Shown piece after piece: positions 54,623 to 64,000 of a DNA stretch of 64,000 nucleotides (position 1 is the first letter of the stretch; each line of letters begins with the position of its first letter). The stretch is taken from contig CAUWAG010000006.1 in assembly GCA_963556695.1 (NCBI GenBank), positions 3,472,001-3,536,000 of the forward strand, written 5' to 3'. A program made the translations under genes and the position numbers. The notes below the pieces were generated by a model that was not told where the DNA came from, did no database searches, and saw only the letters and a program-made list of their open reading frames with translations. The DNA comes from Anthostomella pinea. Its lineage: Eukaryota; Ascomycota; Sordariomycetes; Xylariales; Xylariaceae.

Positions 54623-57600
54623 ATGCCGCATCCAGCCAGACCATACCGAACCCAGCAGCGCAATGGCTACTGTGAAAGAAACACCAGCTCCAAGCTGCTT
54701 CTGGAGATCGAGGTGACCTTTGTGCACCATACTGGCGGGAAATGGACAAAGAGACGCCAGAGTCTGAATGCAGAACCTACACCACCCACCCTTTGTAGAG
54801 CGACTCGAACAAAAGGTCTCTCAGATACGAGAAACTACCACTTCACACGAATGACTTGGCGAATCTGCACTAATCAGTTGGTCATTCTCGGCACTTACGC
54901 GATGACGGCAACTCAGGAACCAAAATGGGAGACGGTCATCCTCGCGGTATGGGATACTGTGGGACGGAAGCTCTTGAAAGAGAAACTTATCCAACAGAAG
55001 CTCCCCGACACTCCTCCTGACGAGATTCACAATAGTTTACAGCAGCTACTCAGTCCCTGGTACGACCAACTGAAAAGAGATAACGATAATCTCAGCAAGG
55101 AGGCCGATCGAAGAGAAGCCGACTTTGAAGACAAATTGCAGAAATCCGTAGACGAGATAGATAAGGCAAGAGGAGAGTCTCGGCAACACCGCGCGGATCT
55201 CCAAAAAGCCAAAGAAGACTGCGAAGATGCAGAAAACCGTGTCACAAAGTTGGAGAATGAACAGAAAGCCCTCCAGAAACAGTTCGAAGATGCAATTAAA
55301 AAAATCGAGAACCTTCAAGAGACCGCGAAGAACCTTGATACAGAAAGCAAGGAACTGGTAGAAGCTAGGGATACGTACCAAAGCGAGCGAGATGACCTGG
55401 AACGAAACAAGGTTGAACTCGAGACGAAGGTAACAAAACTGGAAGAAGACAGCAACAAACAGAACATCGAACTGGACCAAGCCAAAAAGGAACTCAACCG
55501 AAAAGAAGTAGAAGTTCGTGACTTGGAAGAAGAGAAAACCCGAAATCTACAACGCATTGCAGACATGCAAAGATCGCCTTCGGCATCACCTACAAAACCG
55601 ACAGAGTCACTGGCGCACGAGAATGCCGGCCTTGAGTTCGACCCAGATAAGAGCGAGTCGGAAGAAGAGACTGTCGACCCACAAGCAGATGAAGCCAGAG
55701 TTGAGCAGCTCAAAAAACTGGAGACCAAGATCGCAGGGCTTCAACCGCGGATCAACGAGCTTGAAACTGAGAAAACCAAGCTTCAGGAGGAACTAGACAA
55801 GAACAAAGAGCTGGAGACCACGAACGCAGGGCTTCCATCGCAAATCGCTAGGCTTGAAACTGAGAAAACCAAGCTTCGGGATGGACTAATCCAGAAGAAC
55901 AAAGACCTGGAAGACCAAACTAACTCAGCCAAGGCAGCATACGATGCCAAGGTCAACGAGCTGGACGGCGTCCAAGACAAGCTCCAAACGTTGACCGACC
56001 AATTCGATACGAACAAGGAGGAGCTCAACGCGCTGCAAACAAAAAGCGCGGAAGATATCGAAGAGAAGAACAAGCAAATAGATCAGCTAAACAAGGCTCT
56101 CGCAAAGCCATCTGAGGAAATGACCTCAGCTGTGAAAGAACGCGACACCAAGAAATCCGAACTTGAGCGAATCGTAGCAGAAAAGGAACAGCTAGAGAAA
56201 GATCACGACTCCGCCAGACAAGCGCTTGAGAAGAACCACAAGGATTGCACCCAAGAGCTGGAAGCCAAAAACGAGGAAATGGACGAGGCCAAAGCCGACT
56301 TGAAGAAAGCCAAAGCCGATTTGGACGAAGCCAAAGCCGACTTGAAGAAAGCTAAAGCCGACTTGGACAAAAGCGACAAGGCATTCAGCGAGTCCGACTC
56401 CGACAGAAGCAACCTGCAGACCCTCCATGAGAACGAAAAGTCAATGCGAGAGATGTTTGAGAAACTGCAGAAGGAGACAGCCGAACAGCTCGACAAGACG
56501 GAGAAGGAACTCGCAAAGACGACCGAGACGATCGATAAGCTCGCAAAGGAGAAAGCTTCCTTGGAGGAGCAGCTCGCGCAATGCGAGAAGAACAACAAAT
56601 CCACCGACGAGGAGAAGGAGCCGAATGAGGACAACGAGAAGCTCCGAAAGGACCTCCAGAAACTCCAGGATGATTTGAACGACAAGGAGACCGCCCTAAA
56701 ACAAGCCAAGGAAGACCTCAAGGATGCGCAGCAGGGTTCGACGAAGAACAACAATCACAGTGCGCTCTTGAATGACATCAAGAAACTGAAAAGGCAGATC
56801 CCCAAGCTTGAGGGCGAGCTCCACGACCTCCGGGAACAGACTAATAAGGACATCAAAGATATGGAGGAAAAGCTCAACAACGCACCCAGTGATGCGGAAC
56901 TTATGGTGCTGAGGCAGGAGAAAGAAGGAGCAGAGACACGGGTAAAGGAGCTAGAAGACCGGGTAAAGGAGCTAGAAGAGCAGCTTGCCCACGTCAAGGA
57001 GATGCAGGAGACAGACGCCGACAATGCCGAGACAGACATCGAGGAAAGAGATGAAGAAATCGCTGATCTGGAGAAGCGCAACAGCGAGCTCGAGAAGAAG
57101 CTCGCCGATTGCAAAAAGGAGGCCGACGACGAGGAAATTAATAAGATAACTGAGGAACTTAATAACGCATTCGACAAGGAGCGCGACGAGGCGAAGAACG
57201 CGGCCAAGCAGCTCGAGGACAGAATCAAAGAGCTCCAGCGCGACATCGAGCGGCTCAATGCCGAACTTGGAGAGGCGAAAGAGCGGGGCGACAAGTACGA
57301 CACGCAGTATCACACCACCCAGGACAACCTAAATTCGCTGATGCAGGATCTCGCAGCCCTGAGGGTGGAGAACGAGAACCTCCGGCGGCAGGTCCTGGCC
57401 GGGTGGGCGGAGCATGCGGAGCTCGAGAAGGCGCGGCAGCTTCTCAAGGAGTGCCAGGACAAGGCCGGCGCGCGGGCGGCGGCGCTCGCCGAGGCGGTGG
57501 ACGAGGCGGCGGCGGAGCTGAACGACGGCGAGGCGTACAAGAACGCCAACGAGTCGCTCGAGGAGGACGCCAGGGCCATCGTCGCGGCGCTGAAGGAGGT

Positions 57601-58636
57601 CCTGAAAAAGGCGCGTCAGGACCTGGCCGCCGCCCAGGCGCTGGTCGACGCGCGGCCCGAGGAAGTCGCCAGAGTGGCGGGGCTGGAGCAAACGATCCGG
57701 GACCTGGAGGCCCGCATTGAGGCGCTCGAGGCCCGCAACGTGGAGCTGGGCAGGCAGCTCGCGGAGTGCGTCGCGACCCGGGCGAGGGACGCGGATGATG
57801 ACAACGCAGACGACCTCCTGGAGCGGGCACGGGAGCTGGCGGCCCGCTTTGCGGACACGGTCGACCTGTCGCGACAGGACCTGGAGAACCTCGAAGTCGA
57901 CCTCATCCGACTGCACAACCAGATGCGAGGCGGTGGCAGCGGCGGTAGCGGCGGCAACGGCGGTGACGGGGACCCGGCGGCGCTCCAGCGTCAGCTCAAC
58001 GACTGCAACGAGGAACGGACGAGGCTGAGAGAGAGAATCGCCGACCTCGAGGGGCAGGTGCGGGAGATGACCGAGTTCCTCCGCAACTACCGGAGGAAGC
58101 TGGAGGCGGACGACCTCGCGCTACGGGAGCAGATCGAGGAACTTCAGCGGGCCAGCGGGGCCGTCCCTGGCGCTGGCGTCAACCCGGACATGGAGAACTT
58201 GCGCCGGCGGATCCGTATCGCCAACCGCGAGATCGCCAATCTGCGCGCTCTGCTCGAGCGCGTAACCACCGAGGGCGCCTTCCTGCGCGACGTCATCCAC
58301 CGGTACGAGCACGCGCAGCAGGGCGACACCACCGGGAACCCTGCCGGCGGCGCCGGAAGCCTTAGGACCCGACTGCGCAACATGGACTTCGCGACCATAT
58401 TCACGTCGTTCTACTCGGCGGGCGTGGCCATCAACGGCCTGTTCTTCGTTGCCATGCTCGCGGTCATCGTCTCCGAGGGCCGGCAGTTCGCGGTGTGGAA
58501 GAACGCGAACCAGGAGACGCGCGGGCTGTGGCAGGCCAGCAAGGGCCAGGCGACCGTATGCCTGCACGCGCCGCACTTCGACTATTTCTGGCAGACTGTC
58601 CTCGTCCTGGTCTCGGGACGGTGGGTGGTCCGCTGA
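54623..58636 (+). CDS. Large coiled-coil protein with a C-terminal membrane segment
   Basis: A 4-kb frame open throughout, up to 1337 aa. From about residue 135 to 1230 it is nearly continuous heptad-like Glu/Lys/Leu coiled coil, with internal duplications such as LKKAKADLDEAKADLKKAKA and VKELEDRVKELEEQL and a repeated LETEKTKL block. A Gly-rich linker (GGGSGGSGGNGGDG) lies near 1110. A probable membrane helix, VAINGLFFVAMLAVIVSEG, lies at about 1265-1285. The first about 95 residues read poorly and another frame nearby (PPFVERLEQKVSQIRETTTS) looks better, so the true start probably involves an unmodelled intron; CACTAATCAG...CAACTCAG at 54874-54920 could be branch point and acceptor. Role unknown; architecture suggests a tethering or scaffold protein on a membrane. 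Confidence 0.7.
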   Translation: MPHPARPYRTQQRNGYCERNTSSKLLLEIEVTFVHHTGGKWTKRRQSLNAEPTPPTLCRATRTKGLSDTRNYHFTRMTWRICTNQLVILGTYAMTATQEPKWETVILAVWDTVGRKLLKEKLIQQKLPDTPPDEIHNSLQQLLSPWYDQLKRDNDNLSKEADRREADFEDKLQKSVDEIDKARGESRQHRADLQKAKEDCEDAENRVTKLENEQKALQKQFEDAIKKIENLQETAKNLDTESKELVEARDTYQSERDDLERNKVELETKVTKLEEDSNKQNIELDQAKKELNRKEVEVRDLEEEKTRNLQRIADMQRSPSASPTKPTESLAHENAGLEFDPDKSESEEETVDPQADEARVEQLKKLETKIAGLQPRINELETEKTKLQEELDKNKELETTNAGLPSQIARLETEKTKLRDGLIQKNKDLEDQTNSAKAAYDAKVNELDGVQDKLQTLTDQFDTNKEELNALQTKSAEDIEEKNKQIDQLNKALAKPSEEMTSAVKERDTKKSELERIVAEKEQLEKDHDSARQALEKNHKDCTQELEAKNEEMDEAKADLKKAKADLDEAKADLKKAKADLDKSDKAFSESDSDRSNLQTLHENEKSMREMFEKLQKETAEQLDKTEKELAKTTETIDKLAKEKASLEEQLAQCEKNNKSTDEEKEPNEDNEKLRKDLQKLQDDLNDKETALKQAKEDLKDAQQGSTKNNNHSALLNDIKKLKRQIPKLEGELHDLREQTNKDIKDMEEKLNNAPSDAELMVLRQEKEGAETRVKELEDRVKELEEQLAHVKEMQETDADNAETDIEERDEEIADLEKRNSELEKKLADCKKEADDEEINKITEELNNAFDKERDEAKNAAKQLEDRIKELQRDIERLNAELGEAKERGDKYDTQYHTTQDNLNSLMQDLAALRVENENLRRQVLAGWAEHAELEKARQLLKECQDKAGARAAALAEAVDEAAAELNDGEAYKNANESLEEDARAIVAALKEVLKKARQDLAAAQALVDARPEEVARVAGLEQTIRDLEARIEALEARNVELGRQLAECVATRARDADDDNADDLLERARELAARFADTVDLSRQDLENLEVDLIRLHNQMRGGGSGGSGGNGGDGDPAALQRQLNDCNEERTRLRERIADLEGQVREMTEFLRNYRRKLEADDLALREQIEELQRASGAVPGAGVNPDMENLRRRIRIANREIANLRALLERVTTEGAFLRDVIHRYEHAQQGDTTGNPAGGAGSLRTRLRNMDFATIFTSFYSAGVAINGLFFVAMLAVIVSEGRQFAVWKNANQETRGLWQASKGQATVCLHAPHFDYFWQTVLVLVSGRWVVR

Positions 58637-60040
58637 GGAGGCCCTCTAGGCTAACCACGCAGGTATTCTCCTGGGGCCGTGCGATTCTCAGGGCAGGCAT
58701 TGGTAACCAGCGCGCCGGTCAGACGTCGACAGGAGTAGCTTCTGGTGGAGCAAGTACACTCACCTTCGACACAGGACGAAATGACTTTCTTTGTCAGGCG
58801 CGGACATCACGAGCAATATCATATTCTTGGGTGAGCAGAACGGAGAGTGACTGAGGGACTAGGGGGATTGCTGGGGAGGATTCGTCTGTATTTGGATTTA
58901 TCTCCATGTCGTTGGGCTGACTGACGGTAACGAGACGTTTAGAGAGGGTTTACTTGGGCCGTTGCTATTTGATGAATTTGATTTGATTTGTTGTTGTCTG
59001 AAACGCAGTGATGATGGATCATTCCCTGGGAAATGACACGTTACGAGGACACGTCCGAGTGACCATGACCATGCTTGAACCGTGTCTGAACCGAAGTTGG
59101 AAGCGGCAGTCGAACCAGCAATGGGATGTCGTGCTCCGGTAAGCTGCGTTGGTCTCTGTGGGAGTTGTGGATTGCAGGAATAGCAACATTGATGACAAAA
59201 AGATGGTTGTTTGTTGGAATATTCCAAATATTCAGATGGCAATTGCCACCCTGCGGCTGGAATGGCCCCTGCATTTGAGACCCGCGTGGCTTACCTCATG
59301 CGATGCCCCGCTAACACCCACTAATTTGGGGGCGCTGTTTGACAGCTGGAGCTCTGAGCTGGAGGCGTCCGCTCCAGGCCCGCGCCGCCAAGGGGACCGG
59401 GGTTCCATCCCTTTTCCAGCGCTCCCTGACTGCCTGACCAGCTCCGACTGCGACGCTTATGCCCGCTGAGAGCCCCAGCAAGTGCATGGTGTCATGAAAC
59501 GTTGACACACTGACTGCACTCAGACGGGGCTTCAAACGCAATGGAACTGTGATGGAAAAGATGGCGAGATGATTCACGTCTCAGCCAAATTCAAACGGTG
59601 TTCAACGTTGAAGTTCCTGCCGTGTATTAGTAAGACCTACAGGCGGGTGTATGCAGTACACGCCCGGTTCCCTGACAGATAACGACTCTAGCCCTCCATC
59701 ACTGATCAGCCCCGGCATCTGCGGCATTCCAAATTTTGACAAATTGCCCCGGCCCCATCCCGCGCCCGAAAACACGACACAAAGCAAAGGTACTCTTTTT
59801 GTTGTAGTAGGAATGCTGAATATAATAACACGCTGGCCCCCGTCATTGGCATCTAGCTCGGGCTTCTATTTCGTCACCACCACCAGAAGCTCGACTGTCT
59901 CTGTCTCACTGGTCCCACGATACTCTCTTGCGTCGACAACTACTACTACAGCACCTAAAAGTGTCCCCACACGAAGCAGAGTTGCGCCCTCGAGAACTTG
60001 CCTCTCACCCATCTCAAACCACCACAAACGCGGCTTGACC
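58637..60040. other. Intergenic region
   Basis: No supported gene. The last 300 bp before 60041 are rich in ACTACTAC/CACCACC and form the likely leader of the DUF4336 gene; a frame open across it merely runs into exon 1. Confidence 0.5.
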
Positions 60041-60939
60041 ATGTCGTCCAAGCTTATCCCAAAGAACCCCTCTGCTGTTGCAGTTATCCGCAACATCACC
60101 CCCAATGTCGTGACCATCTCCGTGCCGTTTGCGCGGTTTGAGAAGGTCCGCGTCGGTGGTCGTGGAACGATAAGTGAGTATATCTCATGCACCACCAGTA
60201 AACTGCCCAAAAGAAGTCATCATTAACATATAATCCCGCAGTACGCATGACCTCAGGCACCCTGGCAGTCTTCTCGCCGGTGGCATTGACGCCCCAGGCC
60301 AAGGCCAAGGTGGCCGAGATGGGCGGCAACGTCGGATACCTGATTGCGGGCGACATGGAGCACCACATCTTTCTGTCCGAGTGGAAGAAGGAGTACCCTC
60401 AGGCGAAGCTGATCGGGCCCAAGGGCCTGCCCGAGAAGCGCGCCAAGATGACCGACGACAAGGTCGGCAAGGAGCAGTTCGCCTTCGTCTACGACGCCAG
60501 CAACATGCACTCCAACGCCATCAGCGACGAGTTCGCCGCCGACTTCGAGGTCGAGTTCGTCGACGCCCACGCCAGCAAGGAGATCGTGCTCTTCTTCAAG
60601 CCCGAGCGCGTCCTCATCGAGGCCGACCTGATGTTCAACCTGCCCGCCATCGAGCAGTATTCCAAGGTCCCCGAGGCCGAGAAGAAGGGCGCCAGCCTGC
60701 TGAACAAGCTGTTCGAGACCCTCAACACCACCGCCGGCGAGGCGAAGGCCCACAAGCGCCTGCAGTGGTACGCCCTCAGCAACGGCACCAAGAACCGTGC
60801 TGGCTACAACGAGAGCGTCCAGCGCATCGACTCGTGGGACTGGGACACGCTGATCCCCTGCCACGGCGAGACCCTGCAGGGCAACGGCAAGCAGGTCTTC
60901 AGGAAGATCTTCGAGTGGCACCTGCGCGGCCACAAATAG
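60041..60939 (+). CDS. DUF4336-type (metallo-beta-lactamase-like) protein
   Basis: Exons 60041-60173 and 60242-60939 (276 aa), with a 68-bp intron. The N-terminus is MSSKLIPKNPSAVAVIRNIT and the junction reads GRGTIIRMTSGTLAVFSPVA. Strands and motifs of the DUF4336 family, distant relatives of the metallo-beta-lactamase fold, are visible: VGYLIAGDMEHHIFLSEWKK, AKLIGPKGLPEKR, FAFVYDASNMHSN, FVDAHASKEIVLFFKPERVL, LIEADLMFNLPAIEQY and a C-terminal DTLIPCHGE. The classical HxHxDH zinc site is not present as such (only EHH and CHGE), so catalytic activity is uncertain. No signal or membrane segment. Codon use is strongly C-ending, suggesting high expression. Family is likely, function unknown. Confidence 0.8.
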
Positions 60940-61600
60940 GCGGTTCTCCATTTTCCGCACGAACGCACGAACGCGCACTTGCAGTTTAGGAGGGGGTGCT
61001 GGGACTTCATTTCGCGATACCCAAAAAGAGCAACACAGCCCAAGTATGATACCACCAGGGCTACGGCTGTGGATGGAGGTTGCAGTCGTAACAACGTACA
61101 CATTGTTTGACTTGATTTATGATACCAATTCGATAGATCTTTCTCGCGCTTAATATCCATCTCGTTCTATCTGCCTCAAGACGTTTCGACTTCCCTCTTG
61201 TGATGTGATCCTCATTGGACCTCATGCGCTCTTGACGGCATGAAGGATAGATCGCGACCCAACTGCTCACCAGAACTATAAGACCCGACATCTTCTATTT
61301 GATGACTGTACTTTGCTCTGTGATCTTCACATGCTCTTATTTAACATGTGACGCCTACAGTAATACGCTTACTCATACTCCTCCTCCTACTCCGCATCAG
61401 CGGGTCTCACCCGCACCGCATCCGCAGCGCATCGCATCCATCCCGGACCCGTCCGCCGCGCAATGCACATGGAGTGGCAATACGGGGAAGCCAACCAGAC
61501 GACAATCATACGATTTGAAAACAACCCTGACGTTTCTATTCAATTCTAGATCCTCCCTCTCTCGTCACGAGCGTCGTGAATGTTGAATCGCTAAATTATA

Positions 61601-61814
61601 TACCTAGGTACACTGCACACTCAGAAGTCTCCGTGCACCCCGTAATCAAGGTTTTGAATGCTCAGCGACATTCTGGGAATAAGCGCTTAACACGGCTCGT
61701 GAGAACACAACTGCTTGTTCCAGGTTGCTTATTCCACTGTCTGTATCCTGTCAGGGAGAATGATTTTTGAGTGCGAGGACGGGGACTTATTATAAGGGCG
61801 ACTGTACCTAGGTA
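61601..61814. mobile_element. MITE-like inverted-repeat element, long form with central dyad
   Basis: 214 bp with ends TACCTAGGTACACTGCACAC and, in reverse complement, TACCTAGGTACAGTCGCCC. Its reverse complement matches the 150-bp element at 24833-24982 along both arms (for example CCTGACAGGATACAGACAGTGG, TCAAAACCTTGATTACGGGG and TGCACGGAGACTTCTGAGTG). The difference is about 61 extra bp in the middle, which form copy 3 of the 74-bp dyad. Confidence 0.75.
61662..61735. repeat. 74-bp dyad-symmetric element, copy 3
   Basis: GGAATAAGCG (61676) is mirrored by TGCTTGTTCC (61712) and TGCTTATTCC (61726), with spacing 36 and 14 bp as in copies 1 and 2. The outer-left unit (61662-61671) is degenerate. 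Confidence 0.7.
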
Positions 61815-62211
61815 CTCATCCTCCGAATACATAGCACCTCATAGAAACACGTGGCACTTTGACTGATAAGTTCGAGTGTTTTATTTCATAGTTCAGGTTC
61901 TAGCTTTCCTCTAGCCCTCTATCACTTGCCCCGAGTGCCGACGACGTCGCCCTCGATGGCATAGTCTCCTGAAGAAACGCCGAACTCCAATTCATAACCG
62001 GAGCATACCTATTCATGCTGGTTCTTTGTTCATGTTGTTGTCTCGTCAACTCCCATCAAGCGACGCCGTTTTCATTTCGTATCCGCACATTCCCTTTGTC
62101 GTCGGATCCCGTCTAGCGCTTCATTCTTTCGTAGTTTCAACACGTGTTCGTCGTATGTATCAATGTTTCCCGCCTGCCCCAAACGAGTTACTTCGCCTCG
62201 GCTTGCTTGGC

Positions 62212-62695
62212 TCAAGAGTTAGATCCTCCGCCTCGCGTCCCGCATGGCCTTCCGGTCCCGCGGCCGGACCCCCGGTAGCTCTCGTGGCTGCTGCTCGAGT
62301 CGCTCCCTGAGTGTCTGCGGTAGCACTCGTCGCCGTCTAAGTAAGACTGCCGCTGTTGGTGGTCTTGTTCCTGACCCTGATCCTCATCCTGATCTTGACG
62401 TTGCTGGTGCCTAGAGAGCTTGAAACTGGCGGAATTGCCCTCGTTCATGATCTTTTGGGGTGTTAGTTGTATCGGTCTTAGTTGCTGCTGCTCTGTGCAT
62501 CTGGGGACGCGGTGGGGAAAGAAGGGGTAGGGCGGACGAGGCATACCGTGCATAGTCTGCATCTGTCGCCAAACTGTGTGACTTTATTGTGGCAGTTGAC
62601 GGCGCCCTGGTGATGCTGTCAGCATGTATGGCCCTTGAGAAAGAGGATGCTGCGTCGGAAGACTCACGTAGTAGTTTGCACAATAGCAATGCATC
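62212..62695 (-). CDS. Small Cys- and Ser/Gln-rich protein from a three-exon gene
   Basis: Minus-strand exons 62669-62695 (nine codons), 62547-62606 and 62212-62451 give 108 aa; introns of 62 and 95 bp have GTGAGT...CCAG and GTATGC...AAAG. All junctions are in phase 0. The spliced N-terminus reads MHCYCANYYGAVNCHNKVTQ then FGDRCRLCTIMNEG: a CxC...C...CxxC arrangement of five cysteines with His that could bind zinc. The C-terminal two-thirds is low-complexity (HQQRQDQDEDQGQEQDHQQR, then SGSDSSSSHESYRGSGRGTG). I recall no named family. Splice-site quality and the coherent Cys motif across two introns argue for a real gene. Confidence 0.62.
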
Positions 62696-64000
62696 TTCGC
62701 GATGGAATGAGACGTGATGTGATGAGTTGCGGCGACGAACAACGAAGCAGGAAGATTTGAATTCCAAGTAGGATGTTAGGTCAATGGGCAAGGCTAAGAG
62801 GTTCTCTATAACATATACCAAGTTCTGGACTAATGACGACTAATGAGGTGATGGATGTGAGATCTTAAAGACGAGCACAGATGATGAGCATACACACCAC
62901 ATGAGCCCTCCGGATCGAAACCGGGGGAAGGGGTCTTATATACCAAAAGCATGGTCTTCAGGCACACACCAATAGGTAAGCATGGACATAGATCTCGTAC
63001 CACACACTCCACCCCTACCTCTACTAGCTGCCCTTGCGTGTCCTTGATTGCTCTGTCTGACGCATGCAAGGGACATATGTGGACTGGTCGATGTGCGTAT
63101 GCATGTGAGAGACCGTATCGGCTAGACTTCTCAACGTACAGTAACTATTGCGTGTATCAAACAAGTTCGCTCGTCGGTCAATCGGATCGGCGCTTTATCC
63201 TGATCGTGGGGACCGAGTATGCATGTGCGGCAGGTAAAAATAGCATCAAGCGACGCAAACCAAGCCAGCAACCAACAAAACGCAAAAAGCACCGATGGTA
63301 CCTGACCCGATCCCACTACTCGTCAGGGCTGTCCTGTTTTCCAGCGAGCGAAATGCCGACCCGAGTCTTAAATCAAGAGTGGTGGTGTGAGCTTGTTTTT
63401 CCCGGCATTCCGGGAGGGCCGGTCAGAACGTTGTTTGGCTCGGCGAGGACCCTTGTTGAGGTCATAATCAGGTAAAGAGAGGGAGTCTGGACACCTGGTT
63501 TGGGTTTTGGGTTTCGGGGTCTTTTTGTTTAGAGTTTGGGTCCTACCCAGACTGGCCGAAGCTTGGGTAGGGAGTCGTCCGAGCCGGCCGATGGCGTAAC
63601 CGGTATCATAATGGCTTGGTCCGTTTGCCTGTCTACGGTACATATGGCCACACCTTAACAAGGTGGATGAGTGGGTATGTTTGTTTGTTTTGTTTGTTTT
63701 GTATTTAACGTGGGGGGTAGCTCCTCAGTAGTGCAAACCACGCCTCCCAGAGCCATTGCATCGCAAGGTTGTAGAGGTGTCAAATTAGATACATTCAGAT
63801 CCGCGCACGAGCCTATCCTCGCTGTAGCGGTACCAATCTGGAGTGTTCAGATGGTTTTAGTCAATACCCAAGCACGATTCCGTCAGAAAAACCTCCTATC
63901 TAGTGACAAAGCGACCCAGTGAACCTCAGTTCTCTGGTGTACATATCGTTCCAGTAGCCGTTCGATATATGTCGCATTGGTGGGTGGAGTAGGTGTTTGT
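62696..64000. other. Intergenic region to the window end
   Basis: No supported gene. A 174-codon plus-strand frame at 62951-63475 has no domain or coding character. GGTTTCGATCCGG on the minus strand near 62911-62925 resembles a tRNA B box but no cloverleaf can be drawn around it. A TTTG/TTTGTTTTG run lies near 63678-63700. Confidence 0.5.

Larger units (their letters stand above)
60940..62211. other. Intergenic region containing a MITE-like element
   Basis: Besides the inverted-repeat element at 61601-61814 with its central dyad, no feature is supported. Confidence 0.6.

Noticed and set aside
62899..62945. Possible tRNA on the minus strand (GGTTTCGATCCGG resembles a B box)
   Set aside because: No A box at the right distance, no anticodon arm and no acceptor stem could be drawn.
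62951..63475. 174-codon plus-strand frame near the window end
   Set aside because: Low protein character, no conserved motif, and a start inside a region without promoter-like context.
1..64000. CRISPR arrays, operons, bacterial-type ribosome binding sites
   Set aside because: Introns, RIP islands and eukaryotic gene families show fungal nuclear DNA; no such features are expected or seen.

Overview
The window is nuclear DNA of a filamentous ascomycete (Pezizomycotina, most likely a Sordariomycete; inferred). Genes carry short introns (48-102 bp, GT...AG, with one of about 376 bp). Gene-rich DNA of ordinary composition alternates with very AT-rich, stop-riddled islands typical of repeat-induced point mutation (RIP). 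Recognisable products are fungal orthologues: Pal1, SEA-complex Sea3/Mtc5, Ubc13, Etr1, Vps34 and Nse4. Several exon models below were built by hand from splice signals, frame and family conservation; no search was run.

Layout. 1-9.5 kb is a RIP island interrupted by a GC-normal, repeat-rich non-coding block (about 2.95-6.08 kb, ending in an LTR-like sequence), a clean solo LTR with a target-site duplication (6952-7145) and a decayed transposase tail that still encodes a zinc knuckle (about 8.0 kb). 10.8-31.2 kb holds a short-chain dehydrogenase, pal1, a RAD51-like protein with degenerate ATPase motifs and a G-quadruplex-prone intron, a secreted fasciclin protein, a small secreted Cys-rich protein, a methyltransferase-like protein, an unrecognised multi-exon gene, an alpha/beta hydrolase, and a second small secreted protein with an internally duplicated cysteine pattern. 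31.7-36.1 kb is the large SEA3/WDR59 gene.

36.7-38.7 kb is a second RIP island with two more solo LTRs and an inverted-repeat DNA element. It is followed by ubc13, minisatellites, etr1, an unrecognised disordered protein, vps34 (four exons, divergent from nse4), nse4, a helical protein gene broken by a frameshift, a 1337-residue coiled-coil protein with a C-terminal membrane segment, a DUF4336 protein, and a three-exon gene for a small Cys/Ser/Gln-rich protein.

The most novel material is repetitive. A 74-bp dyad-symmetric element built on GGAATAAGCA / TGCTTATTCC with fixed 14/36/14 spacing occurs in three full copies and one half copy. Two copies bracket ubc13, one sits in the centre of an inverted-repeat (MITE-like) element, and the half copy lies just upstream of a small secreted protein gene. 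A second copy of that MITE-like element lacks the dyad. The genes do not form an obvious pathway or secondary-metabolite cluster; they are mostly independent housekeeping genes (trafficking, nutrient signalling, DNA repair, mitochondrial lipid synthesis) plus a few secreted or accessory genes.
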